In this document: in pieces, positions 44,548 to 53,403 of the stretch
How positions within the stretch are numbered: the stretch's first letter is position 1
Layout of the letters: every line of letters begins with the position of its first letter
Source: Methanomassiliicoccus sp. UBA386
Lineage (GTDB): Archaea > Thermoplasmatota > Thermoplasmata > Methanomassiliicoccales > Methanomassiliicoccaceae
Assembly (NCBI GenBank): GCA_002498285.1
Contig: DAGU01000023.1
Span: 27,419-91,418 of the forward strand
DNA length: 64,000 nucleotides
Direction of reading: 5' to 3'
Made by a program: the position numbers and the translations under genes
Notes under the pieces: model-generated
Told to the model about the DNA's origin: nothing
Database searches by the model: none
The model's input: only the letters and a program-made list of their open reading frames with translations

Positions 44548-46176
44548 TCAGTCGTCCATGTCCATATCGGGCGCGCCGGCTCCGGGGCCGCCGCCCGGAC
44601 CAGCCCGGGCCGCGATGACGTCGTCGATGCGGAGGATCATGACCGCCGCGTCGGTCGCAGAGTTGATGGCCTGGCGGCCGACCCTGATCGGCTCCACGAC
44701 GTTCTCGGCCTTCATGTCGACGATCTTGCCGGTGTAGACGTTCAGACCGGCGTTGATCTTGCCGTCCTTGTGGGCCTTCCTCAGGTTGATGAGGACGTCG
44801 ATGGGGTCCAGACCAGCGTTCTCGGCCAGAGCGGTGGGGATGATCTCCATGGCGCTGGCGTAGGCATCGATGGCGATCTGCTCGCGGCCGCCCACGGTGG
44901 CGGCGTACTCGCGAAGGCGGAGGGCGATCTCGGAAGCGGTCGAACCGCCGCCGGTGGCCATCCTGCCGTCCTCGATGGCGACAGCCACGACGGACATGGC
45001 ATCGTCCAGGGAGCGCTCCACCTCGTCGATGACGTGCTCGGTGCCTCCCCTCAGCAGGAGAGAGACGGCCTTCGCGTTCTTGCAGCCAGTGATGAAGGTG
45101 AGCTCATCCTCTCCGAGCTTGCGGACCTCTAGCATGCTGGCGGTGCCCAGCTCATCAGCGGTCAGCTCCTCGATCTTGGTCACCACGGTGGCACCGGTGG
45201 CCTTGGCGAGCTTCATCATGTCGGACTTCTTGACGCGGCGGACCGCGAAGATGCCCTCCTTGCCAAGGAAGTGCTGGGCCAGGTCGTCGATGCCCTTCTG
45301 CACGAACACCACGTTGGCGCCAGAGGCCTTTATGGTCTCGACCATCTTGCGCAGCATGTTCTCCTCCTCGGCCAGGAAGGCGGCCATCTGGGAGGGGTCG
45401 GTGATCTCGATCTTGGCGTCGATCTCGGTCTTCTGGACCTCGATGGCCGCATCGAGCAAGGCGATCTTGGCGTTCTCCACCTTCTTGGGCATGGCCGGGT
45501 GCACGGGCTCCTTGTCGATGATGACGCCCTTGATGAACTCGGTGTCGTCCATGGAGCCTCCGGTCTTCTTGACGATCTGGATGTTGTCCATGTCGACCTC
45601 CCACTTGTCCCCGCTCTTCTCGGCGACAGCGGTGATGGCATCCACGGTCAGATCGGCGAGCCCCTGGCGGGAGCCGCTGACGGACTTGGAGATCATGGAA
45701 GTGCTGGCGATGAGCTTGAGGGACTCCTTGTCGTCGATGCTCACGGGATCGGACACCGAGTCCAGAACCTCCTGGGCCTTGGCGGCAGCGAGCCTGTAGC
45801 CGCCGGCGATGATGGTGGGGTGGATGTTGGACTCGATGAGATCGATGGCCTTCTTCAACAGCTCCCCGGCCAGGATGACCGCGCTGGTGGTCCCGTCCCC
45901 GGCCTGCTCGTCCTGCGTCTTGGCGACCTCCACCAGCATCTTGGCGGCGGGGTGGTCGACGTCGATCTCCTTCAGGATGGTGACTCCATCGTTGGTGATG
46001 ACGACATCTCCGAGGGAGTCTACCAGCATCTTGTCCATTCCGCGGGGTCCGAGGGTGCTGCGGACCGCGTCAGCGATGGCCTTGGCGGCCTGGATGTTAT
46101 TGTACTGCGCGTCCTTGCCCTTATCCCGCTTGGTGCCTTCCTTCAGGATGAGTATAGGTGTATTTCCCATTCCCAT
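44548..46176 (-). CDS. thsA: Thermosome (group II chaperonin) subunit
   Basis: Folding chamber subunit of archaea. 542 residues. Motifs: LGPRGMDKMLVDSLGD, NDGVTILKEIDVDHPAAK, GDGTTSAV for ATP hydrolysis, and a Gly-rich C-terminus (GPGGGPGAGAPDMDMDD) inside the chamber. ATG 46176 follows GGAGG. Same strand as grpE, 44-77 nt before it depending on the grpE start, so the Hsp60 and Hsp70 systems are probably expressed together from the strong promoter upstream. Confidence 0.97.
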   Translation of the reverse strand: MGMGNTPILILKEGTKRDKGKDAQYNNIQAAKAIADAVRSTLGPRGMDKMLVDSLGDVVITNDGVTILKEIDVDHPAAKMLVEVAKTQDEQAGDGTTSAVILAGELLKKAIDLIESNIHPTIIAGGYRLAAAKAQEVLDSVSDPVSIDDKESLKLIASTSMISKSVSGSRQGLADLTVDAITAVAEKSGDKWEVDMDNIQIVKKTGGSMDDTEFIKGVIIDKEPVHPAMPKKVENAKIALLDAAIEVQKTEIDAKIEITDPSQMAAFLAEEENMLRKMVETIKASGANVVFVQKGIDDLAQHFLGKEGIFAVRRVKKSDMMKLAKATGATVVTKIEELTADELGTASMLEVRKLGEDELTFITGCKNAKAVSLLLRGGTEHVIDEVERSLDDAMSVVAVAIEDGRMATGGGSTASEIALRLREYAATVGGREQIAIDAYASAMEIIPTALAENAGLDPIDVLINLRKAHKDGKINAGLNVYTGKIVDMKAENVVEPIRVGRQAINSATDAAVMILRIDDVIAARAGPGGGPGAGAPDMDMDD

Positions 46177-46205
46177 GTATTTACCTCCAATGTCAAATCG
46201 TATCC

Positions 46206-46225
46206 AGCTAGTGTCTTATCTAGCT
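46206..46225. promoter_or_regulatory. Inverted repeat in thermosome leader
   Basis: AGCTAG, an 8-nt spacer, then CTAGCT: a perfect 6-bp inverted repeat. It falls just after the expected transcription start of the thermosome operon, so it can be a heat-shock operator or a leader hairpin. Confidence 0.45.
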
Positions 46226-46249
46226 AAGCTTCCGTTGAATGTTTGTTCT

Positions 46250-46260
46250 TCTATATAAGT
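46250..46260 (-). promoter_or_regulatory. TATA box of thermosome operon
   Basis: Minus strand ACTTATATAGA, about 75 nt before the thermosome ATG, giving a leader of roughly 50 nt. The remainder of 46261-46418 holds no gene. Confidence 0.6.
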
Positions 46261-46418
46261 TTAGTGAACGCGTACCCTCTCCCAGGAATTCCCGTGTTGG
46301 AGAATGAAGAGACTGGCCGCTCTAGAGCCCAATGATGAATGACCGGATCCCGCCGTGATGCTGGGCCTAGCGGCATGAGGGAGATTAAAATATTGAAAGG
46401 GGCGTTGGGAGGAGTGAC

Positions 46419-46886
46419 ATGGGAGAGCTAGAGACCTGCCTGGCAGTGCTGTACAAGCGCAAGGGAAAGAACGTCCTCACGGAGGCAGAGTTTCAGTTCG
46501 CGGTCTCGCTGGACTTCCGATGGTTCACCCCCCAGGAGGCGCAGAGGCTCATGGAGCTGGCCATAGGCCGCGGGCTGCTGGTCCGTGCTGATATGTACCT
46601 CAGCCCGTCGTTCGACTACAAGGACATCGAGGCGCCACTCTCCTTCAGGCCAAGCAGGGATGTCCTGGTCGGGGAGAAGGAAGAGCCCAGCCTCTTCGCC
46701 CGGCTGGTGGGCCTCATCACCTCCCAGGGGGGCCTCAAGAAAAGGGAGACCGTGGCCCGCATCAACAGGACGCAGGAGCGCCTGGGCGTCGATGTGGAGG
46801 TGGCGGCCCTCGTGGTCGCCAGCGACCTCGGGGTGGATATCTCCGAGTTCATCGGCCCGGTGAGGGAAGAGGTCCTCTCCCGGTGA
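46419..46886 (+). CDS. DUF2240 family protein
   Basis: A 155-residue protein of an archaeal family of unknown role. The N-terminal half (LYKRKGKNVLTEAEFQFAVSLDFRWF, in parts) has the look of a winged helix; FSPSFDYKDIEAPLSF-like sequence and a helical C-terminus with RINRTQERLGVDVEVAAL follow. GGGAGGAG ribosome site and a TTAAAATAT TATA element upstream. Its TGA stop abuts the stop of aMBF1 (TGATCA). Confidence 0.75.
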   Translation: MGELETCLAVLYKRKGKNVLTEAEFQFAVSLDFRWFTPQEAQRLMELAIGRGLLVRADMYLSPSFDYKDIEAPLSFRPSRDVLVGEKEEPSLFARLVGLITSQGGLKKRETVARINRTQERLGVDVEVAALVVASDLGVDISEFIGPVREEVLSR

Positions 46887-47396
46887 TCACTTCTCTTTCT
46901 TGATGAGATCTCCCAGCGTCAGCACGTTCCTGCTGCCTTTGGAAGACTCTGGCTTCACCAGGGTCACCCTCTCGGTGAGCTTGATGTTGAGCTCCCTCTC
47001 CAGCTTCTTGATGAGCTGATCGCTGGGCCTCATGGAGCCGTTCTCGAGCTGGGCGATCACGCTGCTCTTCTCGTTCACCCTGGACGCAAGTTCGTCCTGC
47101 TTTAGGTCCCGGGCCATCCTGGCATCCCGTATCACCTTGTCATAATCGGGCACCAGGTCGATGACCGTCTCTTCCTGAAAGACGTCCCGGGAGCGCATCC
47201 TCCTCTCGCGGGCCTGCAGCCTTTCCGCGACCACCGCCCGCGTGGGAGCTGTCCCTCCTCTTCCCTTCTTGGAGCTGCTCTTCCCCTCGGGGCTTTCGCC
47301 AAAGCGGGAGCACTCCTTGCAAACCTTGAGCTGGGCACCCTCTAGGAATATGGTCCGAACGATGTCAGACTCCTTGCCACACATCTCGCAGATCAT
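46887..47396 (-). CDS. Archaeal multiprotein bridging factor 1
   Basis: Transcription/translation-associated factor. About 169 residues: N-terminal zinc ribbon (MICEMCGKESD, CKECSRFG), a basic linker (SSSKKGRGG) and an XRE-type HTH with DLKQDELASRVNEKSSVIAQLENG. I start at ATG 47396 because a TTAAATC TATA lies some 30 nt upstream; ATG 47420 would add eight unconserved residues. Confidence 0.92.
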   Translation of the reverse strand: MICEMCGKESDIVRTIFLEGAQLKVCKECSRFGESPEGKSSSKKGRGGTAPTRAVVAERLQARERRMRSRDVFQEETVIDLVPDYDKVIRDARMARDLKQDELASRVNEKSSVIAQLENGSMRPSDQLIKKLERELNIKLTERVTLVKPESSKGSRNVLTLGDLIKKEK

Positions 47397-47670
47397 TTCT
47401 CGTCGACTTACAAAGCCCATACCACGATTTAAGGGATTGCTATGCGCCGCTCCGATCGAGGCTTCGCTCGGCGTTCGGCTTCTAGCCCTGCGGAAAAGTT
47501 AGGCGTAGGAATAATAATGTTTGAGGACATATTATGTATCAAAAATGAGGGTGGTCGGGCATAACGCTCTAGGGGGAAGAGGCGGCCTGGCCAGCGCCGC
47601 TCCAGGCATCTGGTCCTGCGAAACGGTCTTATAGCTCAGCCCTTATTGTAATCGTCGCCGAGGTGAGCCA

Positions 47671-48879
47671 TTGAAGGAACCCCAGTTGGAAGAGCTTGTT
47701 TCCGAGATGAAGGACAAGGTCGAGGTCCTGGAGAGGCGCAACGGAGAGCTCCTGGAAGAGATAAGAAGGGTGGAGGGGGAGAAACGTTACGTGGAGAGTG
47801 AGCTCTTCCGCCTGCAGAAGGAGCTTAAGCGCATGCGGGCCGAGATGGAACGCCTGAAGTCCCCTCCGCTGATCATCGGCGCCATAAAGGACGTGCTGGC
47901 CGACGGCCGGGTCATCGTCAAGTCCTCCACCGGCCCTGATTTCATTGTGTCCACTTCCGAATACGTTCCCATGGAAGAGCTCATAGTGGGTTCGAGGGTC
48001 GCGCTGAACAAGCAGACCCTGGCCGTCATGGGCGTGCTGCCTCCCTCCCTGGACCCCATCGTGGTGGGGGCGGAGATCATAGAGAAGCCAAGCATATCTT
48101 ACGAGCAGATCGGCGGGCTGGACGAGCAGATCCTAGAGGTCAGGGAGGCCGTGGAGGATCCGCTGCTAAAGCCTGACCTGTACAAGAAGGTGGGCATAGA
48201 GCCCCCCAAGGGAGTGCTGCTGGTCGGACCGCCAGGAACCGGCAAGACCCTGCTGGCCAAGGCCGTGGCTCATCAGACCAATGCCACCTTCATCCGCTTC
48301 GTCGGCTCTGAGCTGGTCCAAAAATACATCGGCGAGGGGGCGCGCCTGGTGCGCGAACTGTTCGAAATGGCCAAGGAGAAGGCGCCCAGCATCGTGTTCA
48401 TCGATGAGCTCGATTCCATCGGCGCCAAGAGGCTGGAGGTCGCCACCTCCGGGGACCGGGAGGTCCAGAGGACCCTCATGCAGCTGCTGTCCGAACTGGA
48501 CGGCTTCAACCCCATAGGCGAGGTGAAGATCATCGGGGCCACCAATCGACCCGACATACTGGACGATGCGCTCCTGCGGCCCGGAAGGTTCGATCGGATC
48601 ATCGAGATCCCCGTCCCCGGCTACGATGGCCGGCTGGAGATCTTCAAGATCCACACCAGGAAGATGAGCATCGAAGATAACATCGTGCTCGCTGACCTCG
48701 CCGCTAAGGCCGATGGCGCCACCGGTGCGGACATCAAGGCCATATGCACCGAGGCGGGCATGTTCGCCATCCGCGACAACCGCGATAAGGTCTCCATGCT
48801 CGATTTCGAGAGGGCTATCGTCAAGGTCCTGGACAACGAGGCCAACAAGATCGTGGAAAGCGGCGTGATGTTTGCCTGA
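47671..48879 (+). CDS. pan: Proteasome-activating nucleotidase
   Basis: AAA ATPase that unfolds proteins for the 20S proteasome. 402 residues. Coiled coil at ~1-65, OB domain, then [17 protein letters not shown] (Walker A, ~188-196), [15 protein letters not shown] (Walker B) and the [20 protein letters not shown] block. The C-terminus is MFA where most have hydrophobic-Tyr-X, a Phe version of the HbYX docking motif. TTG start with GAGGTGA upstream. Confidence 0.95.
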   Translation: MKEPQLEELVSEMKDKVEVLERRNGELLEEIRRVEGEKRYVESELFRLQKELKRMRAEMERLKSPPLIIGAIKDVLADGRVIVKSSTGPDFIVSTSEYVPMEELIVGSRVALNKQTLAVMGVLPPSLDPIVVGAEIIEKPSISYEQIGGLDEQILEVREAVEDPLLKPDLYKKVGIEPPKGVLLVGPPGTGKTLLAKAVAHQTNATFIRFVGSELVQKYIGEGARLVRELFEMAKEKAPSIVFIDELDSIGAKRLEVATSGDREVQRTLMQLLSELDGFNPIGEVKIIGATNRPDILDDALLRPGRFDRIIEIPVPGYDGRLEIFKIHTRKMSIEDNIVLADLAAKADGATGADIKAICTEAGMFAIRDNRDKVSMLDFERAIVKVLDNEANKIVESGVMFA

Positions 48880-48922
48880 CATCCCTCAACCCTTTTCTTT
48901 CAATTTCTTTAATTTATCTCTT

Positions 48923-48979
48923 CTAATAATCAGCAGCGGTCATTATTAGCTAATACATTATATATAATCAACAGCGTCC
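48923..48979 (+). promoter_or_regulatory. Operator-like array around HTH gene TATA box
   Basis: CTAATAAT (48923-48930) and ATTATTAG (48942-48949) form an 8-bp inverted repeat with 11-nt spacer. A near direct repeat, AATCAGCAGCGGTC at 48928 and AATCAACAGCGTC at 48966, flanks the palindromic TATA ATTATATATAAT (48957-48968). Such density before a regulator gene suggests autoregulation. Confidence 0.55.
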
Positions 48980-48987
48980 ATCGAAGC

Positions 48988-49314
48988 ATGCACTTCATGA
49001 GCTTGCTCCCTGCCCGGATCGACGAGTCTTCCGCCCGCGTGGTCCAGGCGGCCCATGGTCGTCCACGGACGGCCACCCAGATAGCCGCTGCGACCGGCGT
49101 GCCGGTGGCCGCCGTGTTCCCCCGGATCAGGCAGCTGATGGCCATGGGCGTGCTCCGGGAGGAGGCGAGGGTGGTGGATGCCCGAGGCAGAGAGATCTCA
49201 TTCTACATTAGCACGCTCCGCCATAGGGCCATATTCATCGAGAATGGACGCCCGCGCATCAGGCTCTCGATGGACGCGGAAGCGTTGGAAGCGAGCCTGG
49301 AGGGGCTGCTCTAG
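48988..49314 (+). CDS. Winged-helix DNA-binding protein
   Basis: A 108-residue single-domain regulator of the ArsR-like type. HTH region RTATQIAAATGVPVAAVFPRIRQLMAMGVL (residues ~27-56, in parts), wing RVVDARGREISFYIS. No cysteines for metal sensing. Probably leaderless or short-leadered given the TATA box about 20 nt before the ATG. Shares its CTAG end with the opposing GPN GTPase gene. Confidence 0.75.
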   Translation: MHFMSLLPARIDESSARVVQAAHGRPRTATQIAAATGVPVAAVFPRIRQLMAMGVLREEARVVDARGREISFYISTLRHRAIFIENGRPRIRLSMDAEALEASLEGLL

Positions 49315-50078
49315 ACGTTCTTCCCTATGTCCTCGCCGCCCTCGAAGTACATCTGCACCATGGAATAGATGTCCTCCATGCCGGTGCCATCTTCCGCCGA
49401 CACCGGGTACATCTCCTTGTACATGCCCACGGCCTCCATGGCCTTGAACAGTTCGATGCTCATGACGGACTGGGTGGTCATCTCCTTCTCCGTTAGGGCA
49501 TTGTATAGCGCGTAGGGGTCGGACGACCATTCCTTCATCTCCTCCAGGTCCTCCTCCGACAGGAGGTCCGCCTTGGAGATGATGTTCATGATCGGCAGAT
49601 CGTAGCGGAACTGGGTGATGCCGCACAGCATGAGGTCGGAGACGAATCCATTGGGCGTCCTCGCGAGGGTCGGATCAGAGAGGAAGACAAGGAAACTGTC
49701 CTCCTTGCCAAGCTCCTCGATGATGGCGTTGCTTGACAGACGGAAGGTGAACAGTTCCATCTGGCCCGGCGTGTCGATCAGGCAGTAGTCGCCACGGAAC
49801 TCCTTAACCACGTTGCTCCATTCGCGGTTGTTCAGCGCCATGAGGTCGGCGGCCACCACCTGCGCCCCGTTGGGGCCCAGGGAGTAGTCGCGCATCACAT
49901 CGGCGATGTTTATCCAGTCCCGGATGTCCACGTCCGCCTGGTAGGGGATGAAGTCCGCCCCCGGATCGAGGTTGACCAGTACAGAATCGATGCCCTGTAT
50001 GTCGAGCCATTCCTTGAAAGCCTGGACCAGGGTGCTCTTGCCGCTCCCCGCTGTGCCTATGAAGTAAATGTATCTCAT
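49311..50078 (-). CDS. GPN-loop GTPase
   Basis: Archaeal homologue of the GPN GTPases that help assemble RNA polymerase II in eukaryotes. 255 residues. G1 GTAGSGKST at ~8-16, VNLDPGADF, the GPN insertion (SLGPNGAQ) near residue 67, G3 DTPGQMELF and G4 ISKAD. ATG 50078 gives MRYIYFIG; the longer frame covers a tRNA gene region and is unconserved. Ends TAG. Confidence 0.93.
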   Translation of the reverse strand: MRYIYFIGTAGSGKSTLVQAFKEWLDIQGIDSVLVNLDPGADFIPYQADVDIRDWINIADVMRDYSLGPNGAQVVAADLMALNNREWSNVVKEFRGDYCLIDTPGQMELFTFRLSSNAIIEELGKEDSFLVFLSDPTLARTPNGFVSDLMLCGITQFRYDLPIMNIISKADLLSEEDLEEMKEWSSDPYALYNALTEKEMTTQSVMSIELFKAMEAVGMYKEMYPVSAEDGTGMEDIYSMVQMYFEGGEDIGKNV

Positions 50079-50235
50079 CTCATTATCCCCGGAAATAGTG
50101 ACAGTGGGAGAACGGAGGCGGGACAAATAGATTTGCGGTCCTCGATAGGTGTGAAGACCTCCGTCCGGCCCTGCGGCAGGCGCGCTCCGAGTGCGGCACG
50201 CTGAACGTTTGTTATAAGTGGAAAAGAGAAAGGAG

Positions 50236-50309
50236 CGGGCCCGGAGGGATTCGAACCCTCGGCCCATCGGTTAAGAGCCGATTGCTCTACCTAGCTGAGC
50301 TACGGGCCC
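50236..50309 (-). tRNA. tRNA-Lys (CUU)
   Basis: Minus strand folds into a cloverleaf: acceptor GGGCCCG/CGGGCCC, D arm with GCTCAGCTAGGTAGAGC, anticodon stem ATCGG/CCGAT around loop CTCTTAA (anticodon CTT), and T arm GGAGGGTTCGAATCCC-like TTCGAAT loop. Discriminator is G; CCA is not encoded. No intron. Confidence 0.95.
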
Positions 50310-50415
50310 CTTTCAGGCCGCTAAAGAAAGTTGGTATACATAAGCCTTTCGCGTCCCCTCTCTGCAGCTTCCAGCCCATGGGGCGAGGGAATGGTTATTA
50401 CCGCTCGGGAACAGA

Positions 50416-50934
50416 ATGAACGGCATGACGCTAGCAAGGGAGATAATGACCGCTCCAGTGGTCACCTTTGACGAGGACATGACGCTGCGGGAGGCCACGT
50501 TGACCATGGCCCGCAAGAAGGTGTCGGGAGCGCCAGTGATGGACCGGGATGGCAGGCTGATCGGTGTGCTGTCAGAGAGCGACATCCTGGAGGAGGCCGT
50601 GAGGAGGGTGGGTGACGAGATGACCTGCCGGTCGCTGTCGTTCCTCTCCCTGCCGTATGAGCGCATTGTAAGGAACGAGGAGGTGTGCCGGCAGTTCAGC
50701 GAGGTGGGCGATGTGAAGGTCGGCGACATCATGAACGACGAGGTGATCGCCGTCAACGGCGATGATGGTGCGGAGAAGGCGCTGGAGACCATGGTACGGT
50801 TCGGGGTCAACCGCCTTCCGGTCATCGACGACGACGGCAGGCTCATCGGGATAGTGGCAAGGCAGGACATCATGTGGTCCCTTTGCCGCGCTCTCCAGGC
50901 CGGATGCCAAGGGCCTCCCATGATCGGGAGGTGA
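50416..50934 (+). CDS. Two-CBS-domain protein
   Basis: A 172-residue protein made of a CBS pair. First CBS: AREIMTAPVVTFDEDMTLREA, then GAPVMDRDGRLIGVLSESDIL; second: VGDIMNDEVIAVNGDDGAEKAL, then RLPVIDDDGRLIGIVARQDIM (in parts). CBS pairs bind adenosine nucleotides and act as energy sensors. No effector domain, so its target is elsewhere. Confidence 0.93.
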   Translation: MNGMTLAREIMTAPVVTFDEDMTLREATLTMARKKVSGAPVMDRDGRLIGVLSESDILEEAVRRVGDEMTCRSLSFLSLPYERIVRNEEVCRQFSEVGDVKVGDIMNDEVIAVNGDDGAEKALETMVRFGVNRLPVIDDDGRLIGIVARQDIMWSLCRALQAGCQGPPMIGR

Positions 50935-50970
50935 GGCGCTAATTATTTCAATGGCGGGGAGATTGTGTGG

Positions 50971-51747
50971 ATGGGATGCCATCTGAGCGGGCTTGAGGTC
51001 CATGTGCTTGCCAGCGGCAGTGACGGAAACTGCACCATCGTTCGCTGCGACGATACCGCGATCATGCTAGACGCGGGGCTGTCCGGCCGGCGGATCACCA
51101 CGCTGATGAGCCGAGTGGGCATCGGGCCGGAGGATCTCTGCGGCATTTTTCTCACTCATGAGCATTCCGATCATGTCAAGGGGGCGGGCATACTTTCCAG
51201 GCGGTACAAGGTGCCCATCTACGCCAACGAGAACACCCTGATCTGCTCCAACATCGGCACGGTGAACAGCAGCGTGATCTTCAGAACATTGCAGCCGTTC
51301 ACCGTGGGCCCGCTGACGGTGCGGCCGCTGCCGATATCTCATAACGCCGCCGAGCCCAACGCCTTCCACGTCACGTGCGGGGGCCGCAGCATGCTTCTGG
51401 CCACCGACCTGGGGATGGTTAACAGCGAGGTGTTCGCAGCCCTTAGGGAAGTCGACCTGGCCATGATCGAATCTAACCACGACCTCAACATGCTGATCCA
51501 TGGACCGTACCCCCCGATGCTCAAGAACGAGATACGCTCCGAGCGCGGGCATCTGAGCAACGTCGACTGCGCCAGGGCGCTATGGAGCACCTCCCGCGAC
51601 GGGCGCAAGATCTTTTTGGCCCATCTCAGCAAGAACAATAACACGCCTGAGCTGGCGAGAAGAACGGTCGCGAGGACGCTGTGCTGCTGCGAGGACGTCG
51701 TGGACTGCATGATGGACCCCGACGACGTCCGTTCGATCCTTCTCTAG
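50971..51747 (+). CDS. MBL-fold metallohydrolase (YycJ-like)
   Basis: A metallo-beta-lactamase-fold protein of about 258 residues. VHVLASGSDGNCTIVR is the YycJ-type N-terminus. LTHEHSDHVKG is the metal motif; PISHNAAEPNAFHV and ATDLG, then LAHLSKNNNTPE, supply other ligands. The ATG at 50971 has GGAG 9 nt upstream; GTG 50965 is in frame. Likely a nuclease or phosphodiesterase. Shares CTAG stop with the GINS gene. Confidence 0.87.
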   Translation: MGCHLSGLEVHVLASGSDGNCTIVRCDDTAIMLDAGLSGRRITTLMSRVGIGPEDLCGIFLTHEHSDHVKGAGILSRRYKVPIYANENTLICSNIGTVNSSVIFRTLQPFTVGPLTVRPLPISHNAAEPNAFHVTCGGRSMLLATDLGMVNSEVFAALREVDLAMIESNHDLNMLIHGPYPPMLKNEIRSERGHLSNVDCARALWSTSRDGRKIFLAHLSKNNNTPELARRTVARTLCCCEDVVDCMMDPDDVRSILL

Positions 51748-52538
51748 ATCCCGGGAATCTGGATGACAGAGGCCTTCTTGCCGGCGACCAGCGCCTTGGC
51801 GATGGCCGGAGGGAGGCAGACCACGTCCTCCTTCTTGAGCCGGTAGTCCCTACCGGGGCCGGCGAACGGCGGAAGGTCCTCCATGACGCGCAGCACCGCC
51901 ATGTCAGGAATTGCCTCCACGGCCGGTGCAACTGCGACCGGTGTTTCCGGCGACGATGCGGCCGGGGCCGGCGGGGCCTCCTCTGGAACGTCGTAGACGT
52001 CCTCGTCGTCCATGGCCTCTTCCAGATCCGCGGCATAATCCGGCGCGTATTCCGGAACGTCCTCGACCGCCGAGGCGGGTGCCGCCTCCGGCGCATGCGC
52101 GGGCGGCTCGGCGGCCGGAGGCACGGGCCGAGCTGCCGTTCCGTCCAGCTCAACCTCCAGCAGGGCGGCGTGACGCTCCCTCAGCAGCGAGGACACCCGC
52201 TCGAAGACGTCTGCCTCCTCGGAGGTGAGCCGGTTGGTGTCCACCCGGTTTCCCAGGGCAGCCCGCAGGGCCATGGCCAGGAGCTTTTCCATGCGGAACT
52301 CGAACACCTGGTCCGCCTTCTCCTGGAATTTGGTGAGCTGGTTGGCCGCGAGCTTGGCCCGGGCGGAGAACTGGTCCAGGGCGAACTCCCGCTCGGTATC
52401 CCGCCGAAGTTCGCTCAGCCTCTGCCTGATGACCACATAGAGGTCCTTGCGGACCTCGGTGATGTTCTTGGTCCTCTGCTCCTTCCGGTAGACCTCGGTG
52501 AGATGATCGTACTCGAAGGCCTCTACGGGAGGGGACAT
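51744..52538 (-). CDS. GINS51 replication factor
   Basis: Subunit of the archaeal GINS complex, part of the CMG-like replicative helicase. 264 residues. Helical A domain ~1-130 (YRKEQRTKNITEVRKDLY), then a ~75-residue Ala/Pro/Glu linker and the C-terminal B domain, VMEDLPPFAGPGRDYRLKKEDVV with LPPAIAKALV. The linker is long for the family, but the ends fit Gins51. Ends TAG. Confidence 0.85.
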   Translation of the reverse strand: MSPPVEAFEYDHLTEVYRKEQRTKNITEVRKDLYVVIRQRLSELRRDTEREFALDQFSARAKLAANQLTKFQEKADQVFEFRMEKLLAMALRAALGNRVDTNRLTSEEADVFERVSSLLRERHAALLEVELDGTAARPVPPAAEPPAHAPEAAPASAVEDVPEYAPDYAADLEEAMDDEDVYDVPEEAPPAPAASSPETPVAVAPAVEAIPDMAVLRVMEDLPPFAGPGRDYRLKKEDVVCLPPAIAKALVAGKKASVIQIPGI

Positions 52539-52643
52539 GTTTGAGGGAATTCAGAGCGGCATATTTGAGTATATCCCGGCCAACTTCCAGAAGCGGTAGG
52601 GAAGCAGGGCAAGATATTCATTCCATGGACGGGATGGAGGGGC

Positions 52644-52952
52644 GTGGACCTCTCGGCCGTTCTGCGGACCGTCCGGAACGGGACGGAGATCGACATCATG
52701 GTGACGCCGAACGCCAAGGACCAATCCATAGGCGCGGTGGACGAGTGGAGGCGGCGGCTGGTCGTCAAGGTGCGGGCGGTGCCCTCCGAGGGAAGGGCCA
52801 ACCGGGCGGTGTGCGAGCTGTTCCAGGACGTTCTCGGGGAGAGGGTGGAGATCGCGCACGGCGCCACGGAGCGGCATAAGACGCTCCTCGTTCCACTGGA
52901 GGCGGAAGAGGTCAGGAAGAGGCTGGAGGGAGCGATTGCGCGACCCCGATGA
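52644..52952 (+). CDS. DUF167 (YggU-like) protein
   Basis: A 102-residue protein with GTG start. The family core is DIMVTPNAKDQSIGAV, LVVKVRAVPSEGRANRAVCELF and IAHGATERHKTLLV. Widespread, small, unknown function. It overlaps the downstream Toprim gene, so the two are probably translated together. Confidence 0.88.
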   Translation: MDLSAVLRTVRNGTEIDIMVTPNAKDQSIGAVDEWRRRLVVKVRAVPSEGRANRAVCELFQDVLGERVEIAHGATERHKTLLVPLEAEEVRKRLEGAIARPR

Positions 52953-53343
52953 GATGCTGGAGGAGCTCGAGGCCATCCTGGAGGAGCTTCGCGAGCTCGC
53001 CCGCGAGAGCGTGATACTGGTCGAGGGCAGGAGGGACCGGGACGCGCTCGGCCAGCTGGGCGTGCGCGGCGAGATCGTGCAGGTGCAGGACGCCGGGGGC
53101 ATACTGGGGGTGGCCGAAGAGCTCGCGTCCCGAGGGCGAAGCGCCGTCATCCTGACCGACTGGGACCGCAAGGGCGGCCAGCTGGCCGAACTGTTGCGGA
53201 ACGCGCTCCGCGCCTGCGACGTGCCCTATGACGATGGCGTACGCATGAAGATGGCCGTGCTCAGCAAGAAGGACATCAAGGACGTCGAGTCGCTGCCGGC
53301 GTTCGCATCCCTGCTGGAGGAGCGACGGCGGACGGCGCGGTGA
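52936..53343 (+). CDS. Small Toprim-domain protein
   Basis: A 135-residue protein. Toprim motifs: SVILVEGRRDRDAL (Glu) near residue 30 and ILTDWDRKGGQLA (DxD) near residue 75. Similar stand-alone archaeal Toprim proteins resemble RNase M5 or primase pieces. TTG at 52936 follows GGAGG by six bases; ATG 52954 is possible. Role in RNA processing or replication is inferred only. Confidence 0.82.
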   Translation: MRDPDEMLEELEAILEELRELARESVILVEGRRDRDALGQLGVRGEIVQVQDAGGILGVAEELASRGRSAVILTDWDRKGGQLAELLRNALRACDVPYDDGVRMKMAVLSKKDIKDVESLPAFASLLEERRRTAR

Positions 53344-53403
53344 CGCTCCATCACTTTTTCAGTTAGAATAAATAGGCTCTTTGCACTGTACTGAACGAGG
53401 AAC

